Shown in pieces: positions 36,008 to 45,756 of a DNA stretch of 64,000 nucleotides. Position 1 is the stretch's first letter. The number at the start of each line of letters is the position of its first letter. The notes below the pieces were generated by a model, which was not told where the DNA came from, did no database searches, and saw only the letters and a list, made by a program, of their open reading frames with translations. Origin of the DNA: Zooshikella sp050749885 (GTDB lineage: Bacteria > Pseudomonadota > Gammaproteobacteria > Pseudomonadales > Zooshikellaceae); contig NZ_JBOIUB010000004.1 in assembly GCF_050749885.1 (NCBI RefSeq), forward strand, positions 372,001-436,000, given 5' to 3'. Position numbers and translations under genes: made by a program.

Positions 36008-36760
36008 GTGACATCGAGTAAAAAAGTGACACCCAGTCAATTAGAGCCGCTCAAAAAAGTAGAAGATGCAGCTTGCCATATGCTGTTAGGCTTCTATCAA
36101 GGTGTATTATCAACACAGTTAGCATCAGGCTATCCTTTAGGGTCAGTTGTCCCCTATTGCCTTGATGAACAAGGTAGCCCGCTATTTTTACTCAGTGATC
36201 TTGCCCAGCATACTAAGAATATCAAGGCTAATCCAAAGGTTTCATTAACCCTTTATCATCAAGGTGGTGGAGATATACAGCAACAGCCGCGCTTATGTGT
36301 TTATGGACAAGTAAAACGTAGCACCTTGGCTGATAATCATGTAGGGCGCTATTATCGACATTTCCCAAACGCTCACTACTATTGCAATGAGTTGGACTTT
36401 AATTTTTATCAGTTAGAAGTAGTTAAAGGATATTATGTGGGAGGATTTGGCAAGGTTTGCTGGTTAGATGCTGAGGTGTTTCAAAGCCCATCGAAACTTT
36501 TTTCAGAACCTGAAGAGTTTGCCTTATTGATAAAAATGAATGAATCCTATCGCCATTTAATCACTAAATTACTTATATCTAAATTAATCATCACAATGCC
36601 GGAAATGGAACATATGCATGTGATGCTAGCAGGTATTGATAGCTTAGGGTTTACAGTCCGAAGGTTAGATGAGCTGTATCGTATTAACTTTCCAACGTCT
36701 GCTAGCGTGCCTGGGGATGCCCAGCAGTTATTCACAACAATGATTAGCCAATATTGCTAG
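36008..36760 (+). CDS. HugZ-like heme/FMN split-barrel protein
   Basis: The protein of about 250 residues has an N-terminal pyridoxamine-phosphate-oxidase-type split barrel (FYQGVLSTQLASGYPLGSVVPYCLDEQGSPLFLLSDLAQHTKNIKANPKVSLTL) and a C-terminal DUF2470-like domain (FPTSASVPGDAQQLF). Relatives include HugZ, which degrades heme, and proteins of unknown function. The C-terminal His that ligates heme in HugZ is not obvious here, so heme use is uncertain. GTG 36008 has GGGGAG nine bases upstream; a TTG at 35978 is the longer alternative. Confidence 0.8.
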   Translation: MTSSKKVTPSQLEPLKKVEDAACHMLLGFYQGVLSTQLASGYPLGSVVPYCLDEQGSPLFLLSDLAQHTKNIKANPKVSLTLYHQGGGDIQQQPRLCVYGQVKRSTLADNHVGRYYRHFPNAHYYCNELDFNFYQLEVVKGYYVGGFGKVCWLDAEVFQSPSKLFSEPEEFALLIKMNESYRHLITKLLISKLIITMPEMEHMHVMLAGIDSLGFTVRRLDELYRINFPTSASVPGDAQQLFTTMISQYC

Positions 36761-36884
36761 ATTTTAAGCTTTACCCCTTGAATTTGGGCAAAGCGTCGTC
36801 ATTTAACAAAACAGCACCCTATGCATTATGCCAATGCCATGGTTAATTGCTGTACACGTTAACAGTTAGTAAATGAGAGGGGTC

Positions 36885-37361
36885 ATGCGCATTTTATTGC
36901 TTTTATTCATTGTGGTGCCAGTTGTTGAAATGCTGGTGCTAATTAAAGTCGGTTCCTGGATAGGCGCATTGCCAACAGTAGGACTCGTGCTGTTAACTGC
37001 GGTTATTGGCCTGAATCTCTTACGTCAGCAAGGCTTTAGCACACTAATGCGGGCTCGCTCAAAACTGCAGACGGGCACGTTACCTGCTCAAGAGATGCTT
37101 GAGGGCATTGTGCTTGCAGTAGGAGGAGCCTTGTTATTAACACCTGGTTTTGTAACTGATGCATTTGGTTTTTGCTGTCTGCTTCCAATGACTCGGCGTG
37201 CGATGATTGCTGCACTCCTCAGATCAGGTAAGTTTATGGCATATACATCAACTTCACATACCTCGCAGAGCTATTATCAGCAATCCGCTGACCGTCCTCT
37301 GAATGGGGATGTGATTGATGGTGAGTTTCGTCGAGAAGATTCTAGTGAAGAAAAAAAATAA
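36885..37361 (+). CDS. fxsA: FxsA family membrane protein
   Basis: FxsA is a small inner-membrane protein whose overproduction lets E. coli tolerate phage-T7 exclusion by F plasmid PifA; its normal role is unknown. The protein of about 158 residues has three membrane segments (about 3-22, 27-50, 70-95) with family patches PVVEMLVLIKVG, LLTAVIGLNLLRQQG and GALLLTPGFVTDAFGF, and a polar tail. ATG 36885 lies just after GAGAGGGG; ATG 36873 is an alternative. It precedes groESL as in E. coli and Pseudomonas. Confidence 0.92.
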   Translation: MRILLLLFIVVPVVEMLVLIKVGSWIGALPTVGLVLLTAVIGLNLLRQQGFSTLMRARSKLQTGTLPAQEMLEGIVLAVGGALLLTPGFVTDAFGFCCLLPMTRRAMIAALLRSGKFMAYTSTSHTSQSYYQQSADRPLNGDVIDGEFRREDSSEEKK

Positions 37362-37378
37362 ATTTTTTGGTGGGAACC

Positions 37379-37407
37379 ATTGAAATTATTTTTTGTGATC
37401 CCCATTA
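37379..37407 (+). promoter_or_regulatory. Sigma-32-type heat-shock promoter of groESL
   Basis: aTTGAAA (37379-37385) and CCCCATTA (37400-37407) are separated by 14 bases, close to the sigma-32 consensus CTTGAAA-N11-16-CCCCATNT. It lies about 190 bases upstream of groES, just after fxsA. Confidence 0.8.
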
Positions 37408-37595
37408 ATGGACACACGAATTTTAGAACTCAAGCAACGCTTACGAATTAAGCATTAAAAGGCTTTAAGCTTGTTTTGAGTGAGTAACAGGCGCCCTGAC
37501 AGAGGGATGGTGAATGGCTACTTCAATAGCTGTTCACGCTTGGATAACCTTGTTGAGCGTAACTCAGCGAATAGGTAAAAACTGGAGAGATATTG

Positions 37596-37889
37596 ATGAA
37601 AATCCGTCCGTTACACGAAAGAGTTGTTGTTCGTCGCCAAGAAGAAGAAAAGACAACTGCTGGCGGTATCGTGCTGCCTGGTAGTGCAGCAGAAAAGCCA
37701 AACCAAGGTGAGATCGTTGCTGTTGGTTCTGGTCGGATATTGGATAACGGCGAAGTACGTCCTTTGAGCGTAAAAGTAGGCGATAAAGTAGTTTTTGGAA
37801 AATACGCTGATAGTAACACCATTAAAATTGATGGCGAAGATCTCATCATCATGAGTGAAAACGACATCTATGGTGTATTGGAAGGCTAA
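37596..37889 (+). CDS. groES: Co-chaperonin GroES
   Basis: GroES is the heptameric lid of the GroEL folding chamber. The 97-residue protein matches throughout: MKIRPLHERVVVRRQEEEKTTAGGIVLPGSA contains the mobile loop, and the end YGVLEG is typical. The ATG at 37596 is preceded by GGAG at eight bases. It forms an operon with groEL (82-base gap) behind a heat-shock promoter. Confidence 0.99.
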   Translation: MKIRPLHERVVVRRQEEEKTTAGGIVLPGSAAEKPNQGEIVAVGSGRILDNGEVRPLSVKVGDKVVFGKYADSNTIKIDGEDLIIMSENDIYGVLEG

Positions 37890-37971
37890 GTATAGTACTA
37901 CACCATTCGCAGTTTTATTAAACGCTTATATTAATGGTTAATCCCATTTAACGTTCTAAGGAATTCTAGAT

Positions 37972-39609
37972 ATGGCAAAAGAAGTTTTGTTTAGCGATAG
38001 CGCCCGTTCACGTATGATCAAGGGTGTAAACGTTTTGGCTGATGCGGTTAAAGCTACGTTGGGTCCAAAAGGTCGTAACGTTGTATTGGAAAAATCTTTT
38101 GGCGCGCCAACTATCACTAAAGATGGTGTTTCTGTAGCAAAAGAAATCGAACTAAAAGATAAGTTCGAAAACATGGGCGCACAAATGGTTAAAGAAGTTG
38201 CGTCTCAAGCAAATGACAAAGCAGGTGACGGTACGACTACTGCAACTGTATTGGCTCAGTCAATTGTTATCGAAGGTTTGAAGTCTGTTGCTGCTGGCAT
38301 GAATCCAATGGATCTGAAGCGCGGCATTGACAAAGCAGTACTTGAAGTTGTTGATCATCTGCAAGACATGGCTATTCCTTGTGAAGATTCCAAGTCTATT
38401 GCTCAAGTAGGTACTATTTCTGCCAATGCTGATGCTCACGTTGGTGAAATCATTGCTAAAGCGATGGAAAAAGTAGGTAAAGAAGGCGTTATCACTGTAG
38501 AAGAAGGTAGCGGCTTTGAGAATGAGCTTGAAGTAGTTGAAGGTATGCAGTTTGATCGTGGCTACTTGTCACCATACTTCATCAACAACCAAGAAAATAT
38601 GAGCGCTGAGCTTGAAAACCCATACATCCTATTGGTTGACAAGAAAATCGCTAACATTCGCGAATTGTTGCCCGTATTGGAAGCTGTTGCAAAATCAAGC
38701 AAGCCTCTGTTAATCATCGCTGAAGATGTTGAAGGCGAAGCATTAGCTACTTTGGTTGTTAACAACATGCGCGGTATTGTTAAAGTCTGTGCGGTTAAAG
38801 CACCTGGCTTTGGTGATCGTCGTAAAGCTATGTTGCAAGACATCGCTATTCTGACTGGCGGTACTGTTATTTCTGAAGAAGTTGGTCTTTCTTTGGAAAA
38901 AGCAACATTGGACGAGTTGGGCCAAGCTAAGCGCATCCAAATCACTAAAGAAGACACTACTGTTGTAGACGGTGCTGGTTCTGCTGCAGATATCAAAGCA
39001 CGTGTAGAGCAAATCCGTGCAGAAATCGAGCAATCTACTTCTGACTATGACAAAGAAAAACTTCAAGAGCGTGTTGCTAAACTGGCTGGCGGTGTTGCTG
39101 TCATTAAAGTGGGTGCTGGCTCTGAAGTAGAAATGAAAGAGAAAAAAGCACGTGTAGAAGACGCATTGCATGCGACTCGTGCTGCAGTAGAAGAAGGTGT
39201 TGTACCTGGTGGTGGTGTTGCTCTTATTCGTGCACTGCAAAAAGTGACTGTTCAAGGTGATAACGAAGACCAAAATGCAGGTATTCATTTAGCTCTGCGT
39301 GCACTTGAAGCACCTCTGCGTCAAATCGCTGCTAACGCAGGTGATGAAGCGTCTGTTGTGGTTGAAAACATCAAGAAAGGTGACGGTAACTACGGTTACA
39401 ATGCGGCAACTGGCGAATACGGCGACATGATCGAGCTGGGTATCCTGGATCCTGCTAAGGTAACTCGTTCTGCGCTGCAAGCGGCTGCATCTGTTGCTGG
39501 TCTGATGATCACTACAGAAGCTATGATTGCTGAAATCCCTGAAGATAAGCCAGCTGCTCCAGATATGGGCGGTATGGGCGGAATGGGTGGTATGGGCGGC
39601 ATGATGTAA
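37972..39609 (+). CDS. groEL: Chaperonin GroEL
   Basis: GroEL is the 60-kDa ATP-driven chaperonin that folds proteins inside its tetradecameric ring. The 545-residue protein has the nucleotide-binding motif DGTTTATVLAQ (with catalytic Asp near 87), the equatorial and apical domains, and the Gly-Gly-Met-rich flexible tail. AAGGA lies about nine bases before ATG. Codon use is visibly more GC-biased than in neighbours, as expected for a highly expressed gene. Confidence 0.99.
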   Translation: MAKEVLFSDSARSRMIKGVNVLADAVKATLGPKGRNVVLEKSFGAPTITKDGVSVAKEIELKDKFENMGAQMVKEVASQANDKAGDGTTTATVLAQSIVIEGLKSVAAGMNPMDLKRGIDKAVLEVVDHLQDMAIPCEDSKSIAQVGTISANADAHVGEIIAKAMEKVGKEGVITVEEGSGFENELEVVEGMQFDRGYLSPYFINNQENMSAELENPYILLVDKKIANIRELLPVLEAVAKSSKPLLIIAEDVEGEALATLVVNNMRGIVKVCAVKAPGFGDRRKAMLQDIAILTGGTVISEEVGLSLEKATLDELGQAKRIQITKEDTTVVDGAGSAADIKARVEQIRAEIEQSTSDYDKEKLQERVAKLAGGVAVIKVGAGSEVEMKEKKARVEDALHATRAAVEEGVVPGGGVALIRALQKVTVQGDNEDQNAGIHLALRALEAPLRQIAANAGDEASVVVENIKKGDGNYGYNAATGEYGDMIELGILDPAKVTRSALQAAASVAGLMITTEAMIAEIPEDKPAAPDMGGMGGMGGMGGMM

Positions 39610-39630
39610 TTGCCTGCTTTATTAGCACCT

Positions 39631-39662
39631 AAAAAAAACCCTCGCATCGCGGGGGTTTTTTT
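39631..39662 (+). terminator. Rho-independent terminator of groEL
   Basis: A nine-bp stem (aaccctcgc / gcgggggtt, one G-T pair) with a three-base loop is flanked by eight A and seven T. It begins 21 bases after the groEL stop. Confidence 0.93.
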
Positions 39663-39821
39663 ATGCCTATAGATAAATAATTTGTTTTTATGTTTAGATG
39701 ACTACATTTAAAGCATATAGTTTTTAATAAAGAAGCGCATAATAAGATGATGGGATTAAGATTTTAGCCCTATTAATCAGTCATAAGTAGTTTAGCTAAA
39801 TTCATTAGGAAAATAGTTACC

Positions 39822-40025
39822 ATGAATACCGCTACCATTCTTTGGGGGCTACTGTTTGGGTCTATAGGTCTGGGTTATTTCATATATGGAAAAAAACAGT
39901 CAAATATTGTCATTCGTTTAACGGGTATCGCGTTGATGGTTTATCCGTATTTTGTTGACAATGCAATTGCGTTAATCTTAATTGGTACAGGTTTAATGTT
40001 ACTGCCAAGATTTATTCAGTTATAA
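39822..40025 (+). CDS. Small inner-membrane protein, unknown function
   Basis: This 67-residue protein has two or three hydrophobic segments (about 4-21, 31-60) with little soluble sequence. It begins MNTATILWGLLFGSIGLGYFIYGKKQSN and ends LLPRFIQL. Similar small proteins are common in marine gammaproteobacteria and have no known function. AGGA lies upstream of the ATG at a rather long distance. It stands alone between groEL and the chemotaxis receptor. Confidence 0.7.
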   Translation: MNTATILWGLLFGSIGLGYFIYGKKQSNIVIRLTGIALMVYPYFVDNAIALILIGTGLMLLPRFIQL

Positions 40026-40130
40026 GTAGAATGTCGCTTTGAATAGAAAATTAAACTATCTACTTCGTAAATGAATGGATTTTCATGTGTACTAAATAAG
40101 TAGCATGTTTCTACTATCTTGAATTTGATT

Positions 40131-41765
40131 CTATTTAGCTAACTGTACCACTAAGTCTTCTAACTTCTTGGCCAAATCCTCTAAGCTATGACTGTTTTCT
40201 GCTGTTTTATCTGCATTTTTACTATTGGTTGAGGCAATTTCAGTAATATCATGAAGGTTTTGGCTGATGTCTTCAGCAACGGAGGTTTGTTCTTCAGCGG
40301 CTGTTGCTATTTGATGGTTCATATCACGAATTTCTTCTACGGCGTGGGTAATTGATTGTAATGAATCACCCGCTTTTGTGACTTTTTCTACGCCTTCTGC
40401 TGTTTGATTACGACCACGCTCTATGGCAGAGACGGCATCATGAGCACCATTTTGAACGTTGGCGATAATATCTTGTATTTCAGCTGTAGATTGCTGGGTA
40501 CGCTGGGCAAGCGTACGAACCTCATCAGCAACAACTGCAAACCCACGACCTTGATCACCAGCTCGAGCTGCTTCAATAGCGGCATTAAGTGCAAGCAAAT
40601 TAGTTTGTTCTGCAATACCACGAATAACATCGAGTACTGTGCCTATACTTTTTGATTCTTCTTCCAAATGCTGAATAACATCCGATGTATTACTGACTTC
40701 TTTTGACATACTATTTATGGTATCAATCGTGTTATTCATTATGCTCATAGTGTTTTGGGCAGAGTTATCTGCATTTGTTGCTGCTTCAGCAGCATTTGCG
40801 GCATGTTGGGCGACTTCGTGTGCTGTTGCACTCATCTGATTCATTGCAGTAGCAACTTGGTCAGTACGTAAATGCTGCTCGTTAATTCCGCGAGAAATAT
40901 CCTGAGAAATATGACTTAGTGAACGTGATGATTGTTTTAGGCTTTGTAAAACACTCTTTAAACTATCTGTGGTATTTTTTAATGAAGATTGGAGTTTGGC
41001 GACTGAATTAGAAACAAGACCAAGTTCGTCATCACGGGGTTTAAGTTCACTGTGAAACTCAAGCTGTCCTGACTCTAACGCAAAAATATGGTTTGATAAT
41101 GCTTGAAGAGGCCTAATTAACAAAGCTCTTAACCAAACGAATGCGATAACAAGGATAATGACTAATACTGCAAACGTAGTGAAAAACAAGCTATTGGATA
41201 ATGTTAAGCTACTTGACGAAAGTGATGCGCTTTTAGTTTTTGAAATATCACTTAATTTTTTTTGAAGCTCTTCCAGTTGTGTAGACGGTTTCCTGTCTAT
41301 TCCCTTTACTTGCTTATCTGCAGCTTTATAATCATTATCGCCTTGGGTAAATTTATTATAAGATTGTTGATACTGGCTGAAGAGCTGTTGATGGGTTTGA
41401 ATAAATGACTTTAGTTCATTAGCTGTTGCTTCATCCGTTTCAGTAATATGTGGTAGTAATTCTTTGGCGATTTGTTGAATATCTTGTTGCTGTTTTTCAA
41501 ATGCTCCCCAGTACTTTTCCCTGTTGCCACTATCATGGCCGCGAAGTAGAACATTTTTCCATTCTTGAACTTGTCGCTTAAAAAGAAGATTTAAGTGATC
41601 AATTTGTTGGCTGTGATAGAACTCTTCATTAATTAGGGAGTTATACTCTTTTAACGCATTGTTGGTCTGCCATAGGCTGAATGCATTTAATGCTAAAAGT
41701 ATAGCGCCCACTAAAAAAGGTATAAAATAAACCTTCGCTAAGAGACTTTTCTTGAGCAACCCCAT
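40131..41765 (-). CDS. Methyl-accepting chemotaxis protein
   Basis: This is a 544-residue transmembrane chemoreceptor. It has membrane segments near 12-30 and 193-216, a periplasmic four-helix-bundle-type sensor (about 31-190), a HAMP domain (LIRPLQALSNHIFALESG), and a long cytoplasmic coiled coil with the hairpin tip IAEQTNLLALNAAIEAARAGDQGRGFAVVADEVRTLA. It signals to CheA/CheW or to a pilus-linked Che-like system; the ligand cannot be predicted. GAGG lies six bases before the ATG. It is a single gene. Confidence 0.95.
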   Translation of the reverse strand: MGLLKKSLLAKVYFIPFLVGAILLALNAFSLWQTNNALKEYNSLINEEFYHSQQIDHLNLLFKRQVQEWKNVLLRGHDSGNREKYWGAFEKQQQDIQQIAKELLPHITETDEATANELKSFIQTHQQLFSQYQQSYNKFTQGDNDYKAADKQVKGIDRKPSTQLEELQKKLSDISKTKSASLSSSSLTLSNSLFFTTFAVLVIILVIAFVWLRALLIRPLQALSNHIFALESGQLEFHSELKPRDDELGLVSNSVAKLQSSLKNTTDSLKSVLQSLKQSSRSLSHISQDISRGINEQHLRTDQVATAMNQMSATAHEVAQHAANAAEAATNADNSAQNTMSIMNNTIDTINSMSKEVSNTSDVIQHLEEESKSIGTVLDVIRGIAEQTNLLALNAAIEAARAGDQGRGFAVVADEVRTLAQRTQQSTAEIQDIIANVQNGAHDAVSAIERGRNQTAEGVEKVTKAGDSLQSITHAVEEIRDMNHQIATAAEEQTSVAEDISQNLHDITEIASTNSKNADKTAENSHSLEDLAKKLEDLVVQLAK

Positions 41766-42022
41766 GAGTTACCTCAATCTATCATATAAAACCAGTACTG
41801 TGTGATATTAAGAGTTTAGCAGTGATGTTTAGAGTGGGCGAAATAAATAAACTGCAAGTAGCGCTTTGGTGCCGGTGTGCTTGAGGTGTATTGGTGTAAG
41901 GACTATTTGCTCCATACTCATCACAAGGCCACCTTTGGCCTGCAATAAGTACCGCGCTCCCAGCAAGTGTTTCACAAAAAGTCTTCTGGCACGTTTTAAG
42001 GTTAACGGGTATATTTTAAGGC

Positions 42023-43162
42023 TTATACCAATGCACTGGTCGTATTGAGGTGATTATCCCAGGCAATTTTATTGTATTTTGTGGTGTGTACTTTTTTGAT
42101 GCCAGTGTTGCAATCAAAAAGGTGTACCTCTCCTGTTCCTGTTGTTACAGCACAGAGATGGTCACTGAGCGCAACGGCTCCTGCAGCATCCGTTAAGGGA
42201 ATTGTTTTTGTTAATTGTTTAGTTTTCAAATCCCAAAATGTGACTTTATTGGCTCGTGGTGCAGTAATAACAGCGGTATTGCTTTGAGTCATGATACAGA
42301 CACTGGCGATATACTGATTGAGTTGAAGCCAACCGATTTCATCAGTATGCATAGGCTGTAATTCACTATTACCTTGCTGATAAAGTACTAGAGGCACAAT
42401 ATCACTTTGATCGCCCTGATATTGTAAACCCACAATAATCAACCCATCATCACTAACATCCAGGTGTCGAATGCTTAATTGTTTAGGATTAAATGACCAT
42501 TGTTGTTGTACATCGCCTTTTGCTAAGTTGATAAGACTTAAGTTAGGCTTCATGGAGTCAACGTTTAGTTTACGTCGGTCATAGTCTGGATGAGTTTTTA
42601 TACCGCCATTGGCGACGATTAACTGATTGTGCTGTGGATGTAGGCGTAATTCATGAGGTCCCATTCCACCACTATTGAGGGTATCAACACGTTCAAAAGT
42701 ACGCGTATGGTATACGCCTATTTGACCTTTACTGGTTGGCCAGTGTTGTTCCGTGGTGAAAAAATATTCACCATCATGACTGAAAACACCATGACCGTAA
42801 AAATGATGATTGGGCAGAGCTGTTATTTGTTTTAGTAACTGGTGTTTTTGATAATCAAAAACGTAAAGTTGTCGACCAGGTCGGCGGTCAACACAGATCG
42901 CTATAGGTTTTTTGGGGTGTGGTGTAATGCTGTGTGCTCGGTGGGGGAGGGGGAACGAAAAAAGTTGTTGCTGCCATGGCGAAAAAATACAAATATGATA
43001 TTTACCCTTATTGTCTTTTGCCGCGCTTAGGAGCTGTGGTGATTTAGTTGCTTTTTTGCGTAGCAGCTCAGACGCATAAAGTGATGGTATGCAAAAAGCG
43101 GTTAAACCTAAAAGACCTTTCTGTAAAAAAGCACGGCGTTTAACTGAACGCGTAAATGACAT
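42023..43162 (-). CDS. DUF1513 family periplasmic protein (beta-propeller-like)
   Basis: The protein of 379 residues begins MSFTRSVKRRAFLQKGLLGLTAFC, a Tat-like signal with paired arginines (KRRAFLQKG). The rest is rich in repeated beta strands (HSITPHPKKPIAICVDRRPGRQLYVFD; MGPHELRLHPQHNQLIVANGGI), like a seven-bladed propeller. DUF1513 proteins occur next to imelysin and di-heme oxidoreductase genes in iron-regulated operons; the reaction is unknown. ATG 43162 follows the upstream stop by two bases and has GGGGA seven bases ahead. It is the last gene of the Fur-controlled operon. Confidence 0.88.
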   Translation of the reverse strand: MSFTRSVKRRAFLQKGLLGLTAFCIPSLYASELLRKKATKSPQLLSAAKDNKGKYHICIFSPWQQQLFSFPLPHRAHSITPHPKKPIAICVDRRPGRQLYVFDYQKHQLLKQITALPNHHFYGHGVFSHDGEYFFTTEQHWPTSKGQIGVYHTRTFERVDTLNSGGMGPHELRLHPQHNQLIVANGGIKTHPDYDRRKLNVDSMKPNLSLINLAKGDVQQQWSFNPKQLSIRHLDVSDDGLIIVGLQYQGDQSDIVPLVLYQQGNSELQPMHTDEIGWLQLNQYIASVCIMTQSNTAVITAPRANKVTFWDLKTKQLTKTIPLTDAAGAVALSDHLCAVTTGTGEVHLFDCNTGIKKVHTTKYNKIAWDNHLNTTSALV

Positions 43163-43164
43163 GA

Positions 43165-44220
43165 TCAATCCCCATCATTTGCATTAAAGCCAATTAACAC
43201 GTCAAGTGTTTTAGGTAAGTCCAGCGTTATTTGTTTTTTTAATTGACGAAATTGCTGTGTTGTCTCTTGTAATTGTAATAGATTTTTTGCTGAGTGTTTT
43301 TCTTGATTTTTAATAGCTTGTAATATAGAAAATAATGAATTTGGCAACTGTTTAAATTGAGTAATATTTTTTTTGAAGGCGGTGTTAAGGATTTTTGCTA
43401 GGTCTTTTTTTTCTTTGGTATCTTGTAAGTAAGGTAAAATAAGCTGCTGATACCAGCTGTTAGCTGCGACTAAGCTTTGCTGAATATTTTCATTTGAGTG
43501 TTGGCTACGCCAGGATTCAGCGAAGTAAGGATTTTGTTTTAATACAGCTAAAGACCATTTTTTATATGTTTTTTCTAAGTAGGACGCTAAGGCATTGCTT
43601 ACCAGCGTAAGATAGTCATGTTGATTTTTAATCGCTAATGGTTGTTTATTCCAGTGCTTTTGAAGATAGTGGCTGTTTTGAACGAGGACTGAGGATACTT
43701 CTTCTAACAGTTGGCAGCGTTGCTTATTGTTAGCAATCGAAGGTGTAATAGGCTCAAAAAGTAAATATTCTGCAGCTGAAAGTCCTTGAATGATAACACT
43801 GGCTTCAGCTACTTGCTTGTTTGTAATGGCGTCGGAGTGTTGTTGTAAAAACTGCTCAACTTTTCGTTTCACTAAATTCTTTTTATCTGGCCAGAATTGA
43901 AAACGCCAAGCAATATTCTCATCTACGACCAGGCCAAAATTAATGAGATCCGCTTTAACCCAGGCATTCATTGCATTTTCCCAGGCTAGTTGGGTAGCGC
44001 TTAATTTTTCCGGTTGCTGAGAAGCTGCCGTTGTTTTACAAAGTTGCTGGCTGGATTGATGAAGTGTTTCAACCTGTGTTGATAGGTTGGCATATATTGC
44101 ATCGACATGTGTAGTTAAATTATCTAAATTGGCCTGAACGGGGAAGGTAACTAAGATACAATAAGCGATAAAACTCTTTATGCTTATACGAAAGTTATGT
44201 TTTATTTGTGAGTATTTCAT
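43165..44220 (-). CDS. Imelysin-family protein, divergent (second copy)
   Basis: This 351-residue secreted protein has a signal peptide (cut near VQA-NL, residue 30) and an imelysin (M75/EfeO-like) helical fold. The family motif GxHxxE is altered to GLSAAE at about 146-151, with Ser for His, so the proposed metal site may be lost or changed. It forms the third gene of the operon after the di-heme oxidoreductase. TTG 44241 is a longer alternative start. A partner role with the intact imelysin at the start of the operon is plausible. Confidence 0.85.
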   Translation of the reverse strand: MKYSQIKHNFRISIKSFIAYCILVTFPVQANLDNLTTHVDAIYANLSTQVETLHQSSQQLCKTTAASQQPEKLSATQLAWENAMNAWVKADLINFGLVVDENIAWRFQFWPDKKNLVKRKVEQFLQQHSDAITNKQVAEASVIIQGLSAAEYLLFEPITPSIANNKQRCQLLEEVSSVLVQNSHYLQKHWNKQPLAIKNQHDYLTLVSNALASYLEKTYKKWSLAVLKQNPYFAESWRSQHSNENIQQSLVAANSWYQQLILPYLQDTKEKKDLAKILNTAFKKNITQFKQLPNSLFSILQAIKNQEKHSAKNLLQLQETTQQFRQLKKQITLDLPKTLDVLIGFNANDGD

Positions 44221-44277
44221 AAAATAAAAACTCTTGCTCAAATACCATATTGGTAACGTGGTATTTGAATATGTGGG

Positions 44278-45669
44278 TTATAGTGAATTTAGAAAAACCA
44301 ATAGGGCGGCACGTTCTTTTTTATTCATTTTTAATACATGCTGTTTCGACTTTTCAGCTTCTCCACCATGCCAGAGAATTGCTTCCATCAAATTTCTAGC
44401 TCGTCCGTCATGTAAAAAATAGGTGTGATCATTAACCGTTTTTGTGAGTCCTATACCCCAAAGAGGTGGAGTTCTCCACTCATTTCCAGATGCTTTAAAT
44501 TCAGGGCGGTGATCTGCAAGCCCTTCTCCCATATCATGCAAAAGCAGGTCAGTGTAGGGCCAAATAACTTGTTCTGATAGTGCTTTTCTTTCAGGACGGC
44601 GTGCTGTTTTTAATTGAGGAATATGGCAACTATTGCAGCCACTGGTATTAAATAGAGTCTGCCCTTTTTTGACTAAAGGATCATTACTATTTCTTCGTGC
44701 GGGAACCGCTAAATGCTGGGTATAAAACTCAACGAAATTAAGAATTTTTTCACTTACTTCAGGTTTTCCACCAGAGGGTGCCTTATTACAGGCTTTTTGC
44801 TGTGTAGTACAGTCATCATGGGGAAACATCAGTGAAGTAACACCTATATCACCATTAAAAGCAGCTGCATTTTGCTGCATTAATGAAGGTTGTCCTGCCT
44901 TCCAGCCAAAGCGTCCTAATTGTGTTTTTTGTAAGCGGTGGTCCCATACATAATTCGCACGGCCAGAAATACCATCCTTATTTTTGTCTTCTGGGTCAGC
45001 ATGGGTAAGAATAGTTTGCTCATCAACACTTTCCAGTAAGCCCAAACCAATCATAGGTGGAGCAATGCGCGCTGACATCATCGTTTCAGGATGGAATTTA
45101 CCATAACCAAGCTCAGTTATAGTCAGTGTTGGCTTCCGTAAACTCACTTGATATCCATCCTCAAATGATACGACTTGTTCCGTATAGGTAATATTTATTT
45201 TTCCTTCATTGGGGATGGGGTCATTAGCAAAGTCTTGGAGTTGTCCACCATACGTAGGTTCAGGTATAACCCCTTGCTTTTTTAATTGTGCTTGTTGTTG
45301 CTCTGTGACTGCAGGAATACTTAGTCGAACGAGCATGGAAACAGCATTATGGTCATTCGGTTCTGGAGGATGACCTCGACCGTCTTTAATATGGCAATTC
45401 TGGCAACCATTTGTATTAAATAAGGGCCCCAGTCCGTCACGTGCAGTTGTTGATGATGGTGCTTGTACCCAGGGATTACGAAAAAAACTGTTGCCTACAC
45501 TAAAGTCGAGTTTTTGGGTAATGGGTAAATTGGCGGCAGGAAGTGAATAAGCGTTATGTGTTGTATTTTTTACTGTAGTCTCACCACCAGACAGTTCGTC
45601 ACGGCTTAATGGCGCAGCATTGAGGATAAAAGAGGGTATGAGTAGCGTAAGAGTTATAACAGGTTTCAC
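44278..45669 (-). CDS. Di-heme oxidoreductase family protein (DUF1111)
   Basis: This 463-residue periplasmic c-type cytochrome has a signal peptide (cut near LNA-AP, residue 18). Two heme-binding motifs are visible: CQNCH (about 88) and CNSCH (about 353). Other family blocks are RDGLGPLFNTNGCQNCH, DGISGRANYVWD, FGWKAGQPSL and YFLHDGRARNLMEAILWHGGEA. DUF1111 proteins are distant relatives of MauG-like peroxidases and are found with imelysins, where they may handle iron redox chemistry. It starts at GTG 45669. It lies between the two imelysin genes. Confidence 0.93.
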   Translation of the reverse strand: MKPVITLTLLIPSFILNAAPLSRDELSGGETTVKNTTHNAYSLPAANLPITQKLDFSVGNSFFRNPWVQAPSSTTARDGLGPLFNTNGCQNCHIKDGRGHPPEPNDHNAVSMLVRLSIPAVTEQQQAQLKKQGVIPEPTYGGQLQDFANDPIPNEGKINITYTEQVVSFEDGYQVSLRKPTLTITELGYGKFHPETMMSARIAPPMIGLGLLESVDEQTILTHADPEDKNKDGISGRANYVWDHRLQKTQLGRFGWKAGQPSLMQQNAAAFNGDIGVTSLMFPHDDCTTQQKACNKAPSGGKPEVSEKILNFVEFYTQHLAVPARRNSNDPLVKKGQTLFNTSGCNSCHIPQLKTARRPERKALSEQVIWPYTDLLLHDMGEGLADHRPEFKASGNEWRTPPLWGIGLTKTVNDHTYFLHDGRARNLMEAILWHGGEAEKSKQHVLKMNKKERAALLVFLNSL

Positions 45670-45756
45670 GATAGCTTTACTGCATTGATGTTATAATAAC
45701 TAGCCCCTTTAACAGGGCTAGGCTGTATTTAAACTGTGTATAAGCTGTTTTTTTAA

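Noticed and set aside
38562..39480. Long open frames on the minus strand of groEL
   Set aside because: They are antisense shadows caused by the codon bias of groEL, which is intact and highly conserved.
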